From an uncultured Collinsella sp. (GTDB lineage Bacteria; Actinomycetota; Coriobacteriia; Coriobacteriales; Coriobacteriaceae), in NCBI GenBank assembly GCA_900542325.1, contig UQMY01000031.1:1-27866 (forward strand): 27,866 bases of DNA, in the 5' to 3' direction. The translations under genes and the position numbers were made by a program. Below are positions 7,204 to 15,311 of this stretch, one piece after another. Below the pieces are notes generated by a model. The model did not search any database. It had not been told where the DNA came from and saw only the letters and a list, made by a program, of their open reading frames with translations. Numbering within the stretch: the first letter of the stretch is position 1; each line of letters begins with the position of its first letter.

Positions 7204-7485
7204 GTGTCCGTTGTAAAGCCTTGCATTGACGATCTTCTGGAGAAGACCGATCACAACCGCTTCCTGCTCGCTTCGCTTGCCTCCAAGCGCGCCTGCGACA
7301 TCAATAGCATGCTGCGTGGCCAGCACAACCGCGTGCTTGCCGTCCAGGATGTCGATGACATCACCATCGGGCTTTCCGGTGCCGATACCATCTCGATGGC
7401 TATGGACGAGATTGTCGACGGCGACATCTCTTACGACGAGGCCCGTTACGAGAAGGCGCTCGGCCACAAGGTTGCTGAAGCCTAA
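7204..7485 (+). CDS. rpoZ: RNA polymerase omega subunit
   Basis: The 93-residue protein fits omega by position after gmk and by its pattern: PCIDDLLEKTDHNRFLLASLASKRACDIN (6-34) corresponds to the conserved segment where the N-terminal helices wrap the beta' C-terminus, and there is an acidic middle. The GTG at 7204 follows TGAGG with suitable spacing. Omega helps assemble RNA polymerase. Its stop is directly adjacent to the thiI ATG. Confidence 0.9.
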   Translation: MSVVKPCIDDLLEKTDHNRFLLASLASKRACDINSMLRGQHNRVLAVQDVDDITIGLSGADTISMAMDEIVDGDISYDEARYEKALGHKVAEA

Positions 7486-8730
7486 ATGGCAGCTCGCGTC
7501 TGCCTGGTCCACTATCACGAGGTTGGACTGAAGGGCAAGAACCGCGCACATTTTGAGCATATCCTCATGGATAACATCAAGGCGGCCTTGGCCGCCTTTT
7601 CCGTGAACGCCGTGTCTCGAATTTCCGGTTATATCCTCGTGACCTTTAACGAGCATCAGGCCGACGAGGCGGCGCGTGTCATTCGCACCGTCCCCGGCGT
7701 TGCCCGTGTGTCCCTGGCGTATCACACCAACCGCGACCCGCAGGAGTACTGCGCCGCCGCTGTGAAGGCGCTGCGCGAGTTTGGTTCCTTCGATTCGTTT
7801 AAGGTGCACGCCAAGCGCTCCAATACTGACTATGAGCTCACCTCGATCGATATCAATCGACAGGTTGGCGAGGTGCTGTGTGAGGCCTTCCCCGATAAAA
7901 AGGTTCAAATGCACGACCCCGATGTGATGGTGCACGTACTGGTGGTCCAGGGTAGCGTTTATGTGTACGCGCGCTCCGAGCGCGGCGTGGGCGGTCTGCC
8001 GGTGGGTTCTGCCGGCAAGGTCGTGACGCTGCTGTCGTCGGGTATCGATTCTCCGGTGGCGACCTGGATGCTCGCGCGTCGCGGCGCGGTGTGCGTGCCG
8101 GTGCATTTCTCCGGTCGTCCGCAGACGCCTGATACGAGCGAGTATTTGGTGCAGGACATCATCCGTGCGCTTGAGCCGGGTGTCCAGATCGGCCGCCTGT
8201 ACGTGGTGCCGTTTGGCGACTGCCAGCGTGAGATTTCGGTCACCTGCCCCAGCAACCTGCGTGTGATCATGTATCGTCGCATTATGTATTCGGTTGCCGA
8301 GCGCATTGCGCGCATCGAGGGCGCCAAGGCCATCGTTACGGGCGAATCGCTTGGGCAGGTTGCCTCCCAAACGCTTGAGAACATCATGGCCGTCAACGAG
8401 GCCGTGAAGATCCCCGTGTTCCGTCCTCTCATCGGTTCGGACAAGCAGGAGATCATCGCGCGTGCTGAGGAGATCGGTACGTTCGATATCTCGACTGAGG
8501 CCGCTCCCGACTGCTGCACGCTGTTTATGCCGCGCCGACCCGAGACGCACGCTAAACTCGATGCCGTGCATGAGGCCTGGGAGTTGTTCGATCATGAGGA
8601 GATGATCGAGCGCCTGCTCAAGCAGACCGAGTACATCGACTTCGAGAGCAACACGTATAAGGCCCCTAAGACCTTAAAACGCAAACATTCGGAGCTTGCT
8701 CCGCGTGAGATTTACCAAGATTACGAGTAA
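7486..8730 (+). CDS. thiI: tRNA 4-thiouridine sulfurtransferase ThiI (short form)
   Basis: ThiI adenylates and thiolates U8 of tRNA and in some species supplies sulfur for thiazole. The 414-residue protein has a ferredoxin-like/THUMP N-terminal half (VGLKGKNR at 13-20; RISGYILVTF), then the PP-loop ATP motif SSGIDSP (184-190), TGESLGQVASQT (285-296) and the DCC pair (342-344). That region matches the conserved Cys of E. coli ThiI. It ends where the C-terminal rhodanese domain of the long form would begin, so a separate sulfur donor is needed. It starts immediately after the rpoZ stop and ends the mihF-thiI unit. Confidence 0.94.
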   Translation: MAARVCLVHYHEVGLKGKNRAHFEHILMDNIKAALAAFSVNAVSRISGYILVTFNEHQADEAARVIRTVPGVARVSLAYHTNRDPQEYCAAAVKALREFGSFDSFKVHAKRSNTDYELTSIDINRQVGEVLCEAFPDKKVQMHDPDVMVHVLVVQGSVYVYARSERGVGGLPVGSAGKVVTLLSSGIDSPVATWMLARRGAVCVPVHFSGRPQTPDTSEYLVQDIIRALEPGVQIGRLYVVPFGDCQREISVTCPSNLRVIMYRRIMYSVAERIARIEGAKAIVTGESLGQVASQTLENIMAVNEAVKIPVFRPLIGSDKQEIIARAEEIGTFDISTEAAPDCCTLFMPRRPETHAKLDAVHEAWELFDHEEMIERLLKQTEYIDFESNTYKAPKTLKRKHSELAPREIYQDYE

Positions 8731-8740
8731 ATTTGTGCAT

Positions 8741-8774
8741 AGACCGACGATGCGCCTGCATCGTCGGTCTTTTG
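8741..8774 (+). terminator. Strong intrinsic terminator after thiI
   Basis: A perfect 13-bp stem (8741-8753 with 8758-8770) with a GCCT loop is followed by TTTT. It lies 10 bases after the thiI stop and separates this unit from the competence genes. Confidence 0.88.
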
Positions 8775-8845
8775 CTATCTGGGCATTTTGCGGCTAAGCG
8801 TTCATTTGCTGACGTGTGCCTGAATAAATGGACAGATTTGTGCAA

Positions 8846-8888
8846 GGTTTTGGTCGGTTTTTGGTTTGACCGCAAAAACCGGTTTTGG
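8846..8888. promoter_or_regulatory. Reiterated GGTTTTGG motif upstream of comEA
   Basis: Direct copies GGTTTTGG (8846-8853), GGTTTTTGG (8856-8864) and GGTTTTGG (8881-8888) are accompanied by an inverted CAAAAACC (8873-8880). CGGTTTTTG (8855-8863) and CAAAAACCG (8873-8881) form a perfect 9-bp inverted repeat, and AAAACCGGTTTT (8875-8886) is a 12-bp palindrome. This could be an operator array or an RNA hairpin. No clear promoter could be assigned in the rest of the 8775-8943 gap. Confidence 0.45.
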
Positions 8889-8943
8889 GGCGTGGCTGTT
8901 GTGGAGCTCCTTTCCTGACACGATGGTGTTGGGAGGTTTTGCT

Positions 8944-9657
8944 ATGGCGCAGCGCGAACAACACGAACGAGTCAAAAAGATGGACCGCTGGGCGGGCAAA
9001 CTGCTCGGTCATAAGGCAGTGGTGATGGCGATACTGGTCGTCATTGCGATGGCGAGTGGGCTGGCGATGGCGAACCTTGGCGGCGGTGCCGGCGGTGTGT
9101 CGTTTGAGCGCACTGATGGTTCGGGCACGTTAGTGGAGCCGGGATCCGGCGATGCTTCGAGCGGAAAGACATCCGAAGGCTCTTCGCCTAAGGCGTCTGC
9201 CGCGGCAGAGGTCTATGTCGATGTTGATGGCGCCGTGGTGTCACCCGGTGTATATCGCCTCAAAGACGGGGCGCGGGTGGCTCAGGCGATTGATGCCGCC
9301 GGCGGGCTGGCGCCCGAAGCAGACGTTACGGGGCTTAATCGTGCATCCAAGGTCACTGATGGACAAAAAATTCACGTTCCAACGGTAGGGGAGCAGCAGG
9401 CGTCCATTGCGGAAGCCGGTGTTGATGGTGGGACTTCCGCATCGTCGGGCGTTAGTGGCGCAACAGGCCTAGTAAACATCAATACGGCAAGCGCAGAAGA
9501 GCTGCAGACGCTTTCGGGCATCGGCCCCTCCATGGCCCAGTCGATTATCGATGAGCGGACAAAGAACGGTGCTTTCGCCTCGGTTGACGATCTGATGCGT
9601 GTGTCGGGAATCGGCGAGAAGAAGCTTGCCAAAATCAAAGATTGCATCTGCGTATGA
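8944..9657 (+). CDS. comEA: Competence protein ComEA (membrane-anchored DNA receptor)
   Basis: ComEA binds incoming double-stranded DNA at the cell surface. The 237-residue protein has a cytoplasmic N-terminus, one transmembrane segment (about 25-44), a low-complexity Ser/Gly linker, an SLBB domain (VYVDVDGAVVSPGVYRL... to IHVP, 90-146), a second Ser/Gly linker, and a C-terminal tandem helix-hairpin-helix module (VNINTASAEELQTLSGIG..., 177-237) that binds DNA. The ATG at 8944 was chosen for its GGGAGG site; the frame stays open upstream to 8866 without a better start. The comEC ATG overlaps its stop, so the two are co-translated. Confidence 0.93.
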   Translation: MAQREQHERVKKMDRWAGKLLGHKAVVMAILVVIAMASGLAMANLGGGAGGVSFERTDGSGTLVEPGSGDASSGKTSEGSSPKASAAAEVYVDVDGAVVSPGVYRLKDGARVAQAIDAAGGLAPEADVTGLNRASKVTDGQKIHVPTVGEQQASIAEAGVDGGTSASSGVSGATGLVNINTASAEELQTLSGIGPSMAQSIIDERTKNGAFASVDDLMRVSGIGEKKLAKIKDCICV

Positions 9658-11957
9658 GCGCGACCGAGCGCGAGCACGTGATGCCTCCGCGACCCCTGAT
9701 TCCGTGGACGATGGCCCTGTGTGCCGGCATGTGCGTGAGCTGCGCCTTGGTGCTCAGCATGGCCGCTGATGCGCTGCTGAGGGAGCGGGCGACGGCGGTC
9801 GGGCCGCTATGGGCCATTCCCGTTGCGGCAGCGGTTTTCGTTGTGCTGGCTCACTCTTGTGCGCGGCTTGCCCCTTTGAAGCGGTGGCTGTATGCCGCGT
9901 CCGCCGGTCTCGTGGCGGGAGCGGTCGTCTCGGCGTGGTGGGCTGTGGGTGTGCTCAGCGCCTCGAAGGCGCTCGACGGTCGAGCGGCAAGCGGCCTCGA
10001 GTTTGTCGTGCAGGGTGATCCATCCATAAACGACGACGTGTATTCCTATACCTGCGAGGCACGCGCGGACGGTAAGAACTTGGCAACGGTTCGCCTATCG
10101 TGTGATCGTGAGCTCAAGGTCGGGGCGCACGTGCGTGTTATCGGTCGCGTTTCACGTTTTGAGAACGATGCGTATGGACGATCGCGCGCGCTCCGAGGCG
10201 AGGTGCGCAAGGTTAAAGCCGTTCGGATTTTGTCCGTCGATGAGGGCTCTCCGGGGCCGCTGCTTCGGCTGCGAAATGGGCTGCTTGTGTCCATTGCGCC
10301 TGCGACCGAACCGGCGCGTGCGCTCATAGCCGGTGTCGTCTGCGGTCGTTCGGCCGAGCTGCGCGCCCAGCCGGCGGGCGACTGGTTTTCGGTGACGGGA
10401 ACGGCGCATCTTATCGCCGTCTCGGGCAGCCATTTGGCTATCGTGGGGTTTTTAATCGAGGGTTTATTGCAAAAGACTCGGTGCTCACGTGGTCTTCAGC
10501 GGGCGATACTGGCGATAACGCTTGTGGGCTACGCTACCTTTACGGGCGCGTCTCCCTCGGCCGTGCGCGCGTGCTGCATGGTGTTCGCGACGCTTGTCGT
10601 AAACGGCGCGGGGCGTCGCCGGCACGGTGCATCGGCACTCTTCGTAACCATGTCCATCTTTGTTCTACTGCGGCCGACGGTGCTGTTCGAGATGGGCTTT
10701 CAGCTTTCATGTGCCAGCGTCTTTGCCATCCTTTGCTTTTGCCCCTATGCGACCTACGCTTTGGGTGAGCTGGGTGTGCCATCGGGCATTGCCAGCATGC
10801 TTTCCGTCACGCTGTGCTCGCAGTTGGCGACGCTCCCCATTACCATTCCTGCCTTCGGTACGTTCTCGCTCATTGCTCCGCTGGCAAATGCGGTCATCGG
10901 TCCGGTGGTGAGCGTACTGCTTGCTGTGTCGATCGTGCTGGTTCCCTTTTCGCTCGTGGCACCGTTGCGGACTTGGGTGCTCGCTGTGCCCATGATTGCC
11001 GCCCGTTGCGCGCTATTCTTCGAGCAGCTGTTTGCCGCCGTGCCGGGTGCATCCGTGAGTGTGCCGCCCGATAGCATGTGGATTTACCTAGCGCCGTGTT
11101 TGCTGGCGGCTCTGCTGGTCAGGTGGCCGCGTCCCCGTGCACGTCCTATGGCGGTGGGGCTTGCATGTCTGGTGCTCTTGGCTGCGATTCCGTACGTCTA
11201 CTGGGATCGATTCGCTCCGCCTTCGGTGACGGTGCTCGATGTGGGCCAGGCCGATGCGATTCTTATCCGCCAGGGCGGCGCAGTAGCGCTCGTCGACTGC
11301 GGGCTCGACGAGCGCGTGGTGGCGGCTTTGGTTCGCAATAACGTGCACCATATCGATGCCGTCTTTGTGACGCATTGGGATGAGGATCACTGGGGTGGTC
11401 TTCCCGATGTGCTCGAACAGTTTTCGGTTGGAACGATTGCCGTTGCGGCGGATGCGCTGGAGGATGCTCCTGCCGAGGTATTGAACCGACCTGGCGTGGA
11501 GTATCGGCAGGTGCGCCGTGGGGATACGGTCGATATCGGCTCATTTTGCGCCCGCGTGATGTGGCCATTCGAGTCCGTGGATGGCGAGGGAAATGAGGAT
11601 TCGCTTGTCCTGCTGCTCTCTTATGTTCAGAAAGGCAAGGGCCTGCGTCTGCTCCTCACCGGTGATGCCGAGCTCGACCAAGAACGGGAATTCGTGCAGG
11701 AGGTGGGGGATATCGATGTCCTTAAACTTGGGCATCACGGCTCTAAGGTTTCAGTCGACGGTGAGTTACTGGACGTCCTGAAGCCCGAGCTTTCCCTCGC
11801 GAGCGCGGGCGAGGGGAATCGATACGGCCATCCGTCCGATGCCTGCATCGATGCCGTTAAGGAAGCGGGCGGCGTGTTCGCGTGCACTATCGAACACGGC
11901 GACATTACCGTCACGCCGACTGCGAATGGCTTTGCGATGCGATGCCAGCGATCGTGA
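9654..11957 (+). CDS. comEC: DNA uptake channel ComEC/Rec2
   Basis: ComEC forms the inner-membrane channel for single-stranded DNA. The 767-residue protein has N-terminal membrane segments (about 18-38, 51-68, 80-102), a soluble OB-like domain (about 115-195), and the competence core containing the conserved AVSGSHLAIVG (255-265) with many membrane helices. A C-terminal metallo-beta-lactamase-like domain starts at DVGQADAIL (529-537), with HWDEDH at 574-579 and later LTGDAE and LGHHGSK. All three parts are present and in frame, and the metal motif is intact. The ATG overlaps the comEA stop (ATGA); a later in-frame ATG at 9681 is possible. Confidence 0.94.
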   Translation: MSATEREHVMPPRPLIPWTMALCAGMCVSCALVLSMAADALLRERATAVGPLWAIPVAAAVFVVLAHSCARLAPLKRWLYAASAGLVAGAVVSAWWAVGVLSASKALDGRAASGLEFVVQGDPSINDDVYSYTCEARADGKNLATVRLSCDRELKVGAHVRVIGRVSRFENDAYGRSRALRGEVRKVKAVRILSVDEGSPGPLLRLRNGLLVSIAPATEPARALIAGVVCGRSAELRAQPAGDWFSVTGTAHLIAVSGSHLAIVGFLIEGLLQKTRCSRGLQRAILAITLVGYATFTGASPSAVRACCMVFATLVVNGAGRRRHGASALFVTMSIFVLLRPTVLFEMGFQLSCASVFAILCFCPYATYALGELGVPSGIASMLSVTLCSQLATLPITIPAFGTFSLIAPLANAVIGPVVSVLLAVSIVLVPFSLVAPLRTWVLAVPMIAARCALFFEQLFAAVPGASVSVPPDSMWIYLAPCLLAALLVRWPRPRARPMAVGLACLVLLAAIPYVYWDRFAPPSVTVLDVGQADAILIRQGGAVALVDCGLDERVVAALVRNNVHHIDAVFVTHWDEDHWGGLPDVLEQFSVGTIAVAADALEDAPAEVLNRPGVEYRQVRRGDTVDIGSFCARVMWPFESVDGEGNEDSLVLLLSYVQKGKGLRLLLTGDAELDQEREFVQEVGDIDVLKLGHHGSKVSVDGELLDVLKPELSLASAGEGNRYGHPSDACIDAVKEAGGVFACTIEHGDITVTPTANGFAMRCQRS

Positions 11958-11966
11958 CGACCGTCG

Positions 11967-11996
11967 TTGGCGTGTGGTGGGCCCCTGGGCTAGAAT
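11967..11996 (+). promoter_or_regulatory. holA promoter
   Basis: TTGGCG (11967-11972), an 18-base spacer, then TAGAAT (11991-11996), preceded by GGGC. The predicted start is about 34 bases before the holA ATG. It lies just behind the comEC stop, so holA can be expressed independently of competence genes. Confidence 0.6.
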
Positions 11997-12036
11997 GGCA
12001 CGGAGCGAATACGAAGGCCTGCGGGAGGGGAGCGCA

Positions 12037-12999
12037 ATGTCCGAAACCGGTCTGCTGCCGGCATATCTGATCGTCGGTACCGACGGCGTCAAGCGCGATC
12101 ACGCCGTCTCGCGTATGAAAGCGCGTCTGGAAAAGTCGGGTATGGTCGAGTTCAACCTCGACGAGCGCGACATGACCAAGGACCCCGATATCGAGTCCAT
12201 TATCGGATCGCTTAACACCTTTCCGATGGGCAGCGAGTTTCGCCTGGTAATCCTTGACGGCTGTTCAAAGCTCGCCAAGGCGGTCTCGGAGCCGCTCGTT
12301 GAGTATCTGGCAAGTCCCAGCCCCACAACGGTCTGTCTCATCATCGCCGACTCGCTTGCCAAGAACACGCGCCTGTATAAAGCGATCGCCAAGATCGACA
12401 AGAAGGCGGTGATCGATTGCTCCGGCACCAAGCGCTGGGAGCTACCGCGCCGTGTGCAGCAGATGGCGACGCAGCACGGCAAGTCGATCTCGACGGCGGC
12501 CGCCGAGGAACTCGTCTCGCGTTCGGGTGAAAACACTCGCATGCTCGATAACGACTTGGCTAAGCTTGCCCAGATGGTCGAGGCGCCCCAGATTGAGCTT
12601 GCCGACGTTGAGCGCTGGATTGTACGTACGGCCGAGGTTCAACCCTGGGACTTTCTCAATGCGGTCTCGGCCCGTGACATGCGACGCTCGCTCGAGCTCT
12701 TCAATCTACTGCCCGCCAAGAGCTACGTGTGGACTTACACATTGCTGTGCGGCCGCATCCGCGAGCTTATCGTTGCCAAGGCGCTCGATGCGCGCGGACA
12801 GGGTCGTGAGCTGGCCGCAACACTTAAGCTCCAGTCCTGGCAGGTCAAGAATCACCTGACCTGGGCACGTCGCTTTTCGATGGCAGAGCTCGTTGCCGCG
12901 CTCGAGAGCGCGGTCGATGTGGAGCTCGCGCTGAAGGGTTCGGCCGATTCTCAGACCGCGCTTTTGCTCTGGATTACGAACATCTTGAGAAAATCGTGA
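12037..12999 (+). CDS. holA: DNA polymerase III delta subunit
   Basis: Delta is the clamp-opening subunit of the clamp loader. The 320-residue product has the family pattern: an N-terminal LPAYLIVGTDGVKRDHAV segment, the degenerate P-loop-like region without a true Walker A; FNLDERDM; LIIADSLAKNTRLYKAIAK in the middle; and a C-terminal helical domain with WQVKNHLTWARRFS, matching the delta collar. The ATG at 12037 follows a very strong GGGAGGGGAG site; upstream codons in the same frame cover the end of comEC. Position between comEC and rpsT is the conserved order in many Gram-positive bacteria, supporting the call. Confidence 0.92.
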   Translation: MSETGLLPAYLIVGTDGVKRDHAVSRMKARLEKSGMVEFNLDERDMTKDPDIESIIGSLNTFPMGSEFRLVILDGCSKLAKAVSEPLVEYLASPSPTTVCLIIADSLAKNTRLYKAIAKIDKKAVIDCSGTKRWELPRRVQQMATQHGKSISTAAAEELVSRSGENTRMLDNDLAKLAQMVEAPQIELADVERWIVRTAEVQPWDFLNAVSARDMRRSLELFNLLPAKSYVWTYTLLCGRIRELIVAKALDARGQGRELAATLKLQSWQVKNHLTWARRFSMAELVAALESAVDVELALKGSADSQTALLLWITNILRKS

Positions 13000-13048
13000 T
13001 GATACCTGCCTATTTGACAAATTCGTTCTATCCCTTTGAGGGGGAGCG

Positions 13049-13057
13049 TGCTATAGT
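13049..13057 (+). promoter_or_regulatory. rpsT promoter (extended -10)
   Basis: TATAGT (13052-13057) with TGC directly before it (13049-13051), identical to the rpmB element. A perfect TTGACA further upstream (near 13014) is 32 bases away and cannot be its -35. Confidence 0.65.
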
Positions 13058-13067
13058 AGGCGCTTGC

Positions 13068-13106
13068 ATGACCTCACCGTGTCTCAGAGGTGTCATACAT
13101 TTTTTG
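13068..13106 (+). promoter_or_regulatory. Terminator-like hairpin in rpsT leader
   Basis: ATGACCTC (13068-13075) pairs with GAGG-GTCAT (13087-13096, one bulged T), followed by ACATTTTTTG (13097-13106). It begins a few bases after the expected transcript start. Downstream, AAGGAACTC is duplicated (13108-13116 and 13119-13127), the second copy serving as the ribosome binding site. An attenuator or S20 autoregulatory element is possible. Confidence 0.45.
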
Positions 13107-13132
13107 CAAGGAACTCGAAAGGAACTCCAGAA

Positions 13133-13399
13133 GTGGCAAACATCAAGTCTCAGAAGAAGCGTATCCGCACCAATGAGGCAGCTCGCATGCGTAACAAGGC
13201 TGTCAAGTCCGAGCTCAAGACGCTGACCAAGCACGTCCAGTCCGCCGTCGCCGAGGGCGACGTCGAGAAGGCCCAGGCTGCCCTCAAGACCGTCACCAAA
13301 CGTCTCGACATGGCTGCCGCCAAGCATGTTATCCACAAGAACCAGGCTTCCAACCGCAAGTCCGGTCTTGCCAAGCTCGTGAACAGCATCAACGCCTAA
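13133..13399 (+). CDS. rpsT: 30S ribosomal protein S20
   Basis: The 88-residue, strongly basic product starts MANIKSQKKRIRTNEAAR and ends NRKSGLAKLVNSINA, the full S20 pattern. S20 binds 16S rRNA early in small-subunit assembly. The GTG at 13133 aligns with the family start and has AAGGA 9 bases upstream; the frame extends to an ATG at 13064, but that would place the leader hairpin inside the coding region. Non-ATG initiation is of interest because S20 synthesis is autoregulated through a poor (UUG) start codon in E. coli. It is transcribed alone and ends in a strong terminator. Confidence 0.95.
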   Translation: MANIKSQKKRIRTNEAARMRNKAVKSELKTLTKHVQSAVAEGDVEKAQAALKTVTKRLDMAAAKHVIHKNQASNRKSGLAKLVNSINA

Positions 13400-13433
13400 G
13401 TTGTAAATTTCACACCACACAGATTACGCGCAT

Positions 13434-13470
13434 AAATGGAGCCTGTTTTATGGAACAGGCTCCATTTTTT
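13434..13470 (+). terminator. Intrinsic terminator after rpsT
   Basis: A 14-bp perfect stem (13434-13447 with 13454-13467) with a TTATGG loop ends in TTTTTT (13465-13470). The lepA promoter begins only about 13 bases later. Confidence 0.9.
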
Positions 13471-13482
13471 GTACCGCTCGGG

Positions 13483-13495
13483 TAAGATAGTCCGC
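13483..13495 (+). promoter_or_regulatory. lepA -10 element, leaderless arrangement
   Basis: TAAGAT (13483-13488) is preceded by CTCGGG and ends only 7 bases before the lepA ATG at 13496, so transcription would start at or next to the start codon. No ribosome binding site is present between them. No convincing -35 is seen because that position falls in the rpsT terminator. Confidence 0.5.
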
Positions 13496-15307
13496 ATGAA
13501 TACTTCAATTGACATTTCCCACATCCGCAACTTCTCAATCGTTGCGCACATCGACCATGGCAAGTCCACGATCAGCGATCGCATCCTCGAGCTCACCCAT
13601 ACCGTCGACGAACGCGACATGGAGTCGCAGCTGCTCGACACCATGGATATCGAGCGCGAGCGCGGCATCACGATCAAGTCCAATGCCGTTCGCGTGTCCT
13701 ATGACGCCGACGATGGCGAGACGTATCAGTTCAATCTGATCGATACGCCGGGCCACGTTGACTTTACCTATGAGGTCTCGCGCTCGCTGGCAGCCTGTGA
13801 GGGCGCGGTGCTCGTTGTCGACGCCACGCAGGGCGTCGAGGCGCAGACTGTCTCCAACGCGACGCTCGCCATGAACGCCAATCTGGACATTGTGCCGGCC
13901 ATCAACAAGATCGACCTGCCCTCTGCCCATCCCGATGAGGTTAAGACCGAGATCGAGGATGACCTGGCGATTCCCGCCGATGATGCCGTGTGTGTCTCGG
14001 GCAAGACCGGCGAGGGCATCCATGATCTGCTGGAGTCCATTGTCTTTTTGATCTCTCCGCCCAAGGGCGATGCGAACGCGCCGCTCAAGGCACTCATTCT
14101 GGATTCGTACTTCGACGAGTATCGTGGCGTCGTCGCCACGGTGCGCGTCTTTGACGGCTCCATCAAAAAGGGCGATACCCTGCGCATGATGCAGGCAGAG
14201 GGCGACTTTTTGGTCGACGGCGTGGGTGTCAAGCGTCCTGCCGAGACCCCGGTTGACGCGCTGACGGTTGGCGAGGTCGGCTATGTGGTCACGGGCCTGA
14301 AGGACCCCGAGGCCGTTCGCGTGGGCGACACCCTTACCTGGGCGTCGAACCCCTGCCCCGAGCCGCTTCCGGGTTACCGCGAGGCCAAGCCCATGGTCTA
14401 TACGGGCCTGTTCCCAATCGATAACAAGGACTACGAGAACCTGCGTGACGCGCTCGATAAGCTGCACGTTAACGACCCATCGTTGGTGTGGGAGCCCGAG
14501 ACCTCGGTGGCGCTCGGCTTTGGCTTCCGCGTGGGCTTCTTGGGCCTGCTACACATGGAAGTCGTCAAGGAACGCCTGGAGCGCGAATTCAACCTGGACC
14601 TCATTGCCACGAGTCCCTCAGTTGACTATCACGTCTACAAGACCGACGGCGAGATGATCGATGTCCGCAGTCCGCAGGACCTTCCCGAGGCCACCCGCAT
14701 CGATCGTATTGAGGAACCCTACCTCAAGGCAAAGATCATCTGCCCGCCTGAGTACACGGGTGCCGTCATGCAGCTCGCCATCGAGCACCGCGGCGTCACG
14801 ACCGACATGATCCACCTGACGAGCAAATCGGTCGAGATGCGCTTTGATATGCCGCTCGCCGAGCTCATCTTGGACTTCTTCGATCAGCTCAAGAGCCGCA
14901 CCAAGGGTTACGCCTCGCTCGACTATGAGTTCAACGAATATCGCCCCTCTGAGCTCGTCAAGCTCGACATCCTGCTTTCGGGCGACGAGGTGGACGCGCT
15001 TTCGTTTATCGTCCATAAGGACAAGGCATATGGCCTGGCCCGTGGCCTGTGCGACAAGCTCAAGGAGATCATCCCGCGTCAGCTGTTCGAGGTGCCCATC
15101 CAGGGTGCTATCGGCAACAAGATCATCGCCCGTTCCACCGTCAAGGCCCGTCGCAAGGACGTTCTTGCTAAGTGCTACGGCGGCGATATCTCGCGTAAGC
15201 GCAAGCTGCTCGAGAAGCAGAAAGAGGGCAAGAAGCGTATGAAGGCCATCGGATCGGTCGAGGTCCCGCAGGAGGCCTTTATGGCGATCCTCAAGGTGGA
15301 CGAGTAG
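13496..15307 (+). CDS. lepA: Elongation factor 4 (LepA) GTPase
   Basis: EF4 is a ribosome-bound GTPase acting on stalled or maturing ribosomes. The 603-residue product is full length, with GTPase motifs G1 AHIDHGKS (17-24), G3 DTPGH (83-87) and G4 NKID (137-140). EF-G-like domains follow, and the LepA-specific C-terminal domain contains RKDVLAKCYGGDISRKRKLLEKQKEGKKRMK near the end (about 565-595). The ATG at 13496 aligns with the family start; the upstream ATG at 13436 lies in the rpsT terminator. There is no Shine-Dalgarno sequence, which suggests leaderless initiation. dusB follows 4 bases after the stop. Confidence 0.96.
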   Translation: MNTSIDISHIRNFSIVAHIDHGKSTISDRILELTHTVDERDMESQLLDTMDIERERGITIKSNAVRVSYDADDGETYQFNLIDTPGHVDFTYEVSRSLAACEGAVLVVDATQGVEAQTVSNATLAMNANLDIVPAINKIDLPSAHPDEVKTEIEDDLAIPADDAVCVSGKTGEGIHDLLESIVFLISPPKGDANAPLKALILDSYFDEYRGVVATVRVFDGSIKKGDTLRMMQAEGDFLVDGVGVKRPAETPVDALTVGEVGYVVTGLKDPEAVRVGDTLTWASNPCPEPLPGYREAKPMVYTGLFPIDNKDYENLRDALDKLHVNDPSLVWEPETSVALGFGFRVGFLGLLHMEVVKERLEREFNLDLIATSPSVDYHVYKTDGEMIDVRSPQDLPEATRIDRIEEPYLKAKIICPPEYTGAVMQLAIEHRGVTTDMIHLTSKSVEMRFDMPLAELILDFFDQLKSRTKGYASLDYEFNEYRPSELVKLDILLSGDEVDALSFIVHKDKAYGLARGLCDKLKEIIPRQLFEVPIQGAIGNKIIARSTVKARRKDVLAKCYGGDISRKRKLLEKQKEGKKRMKAIGSVEVPQEAFMAILKVDE

Positions 15308-15311
15308 GTCT

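Noticed and set aside
13014..13019. Perfect TTGACA upstream of rpsT
   Set aside because: It lies 32 bases from the TATAGT element, too far to form a promoter with it, and no other -10 follows at a suitable distance.
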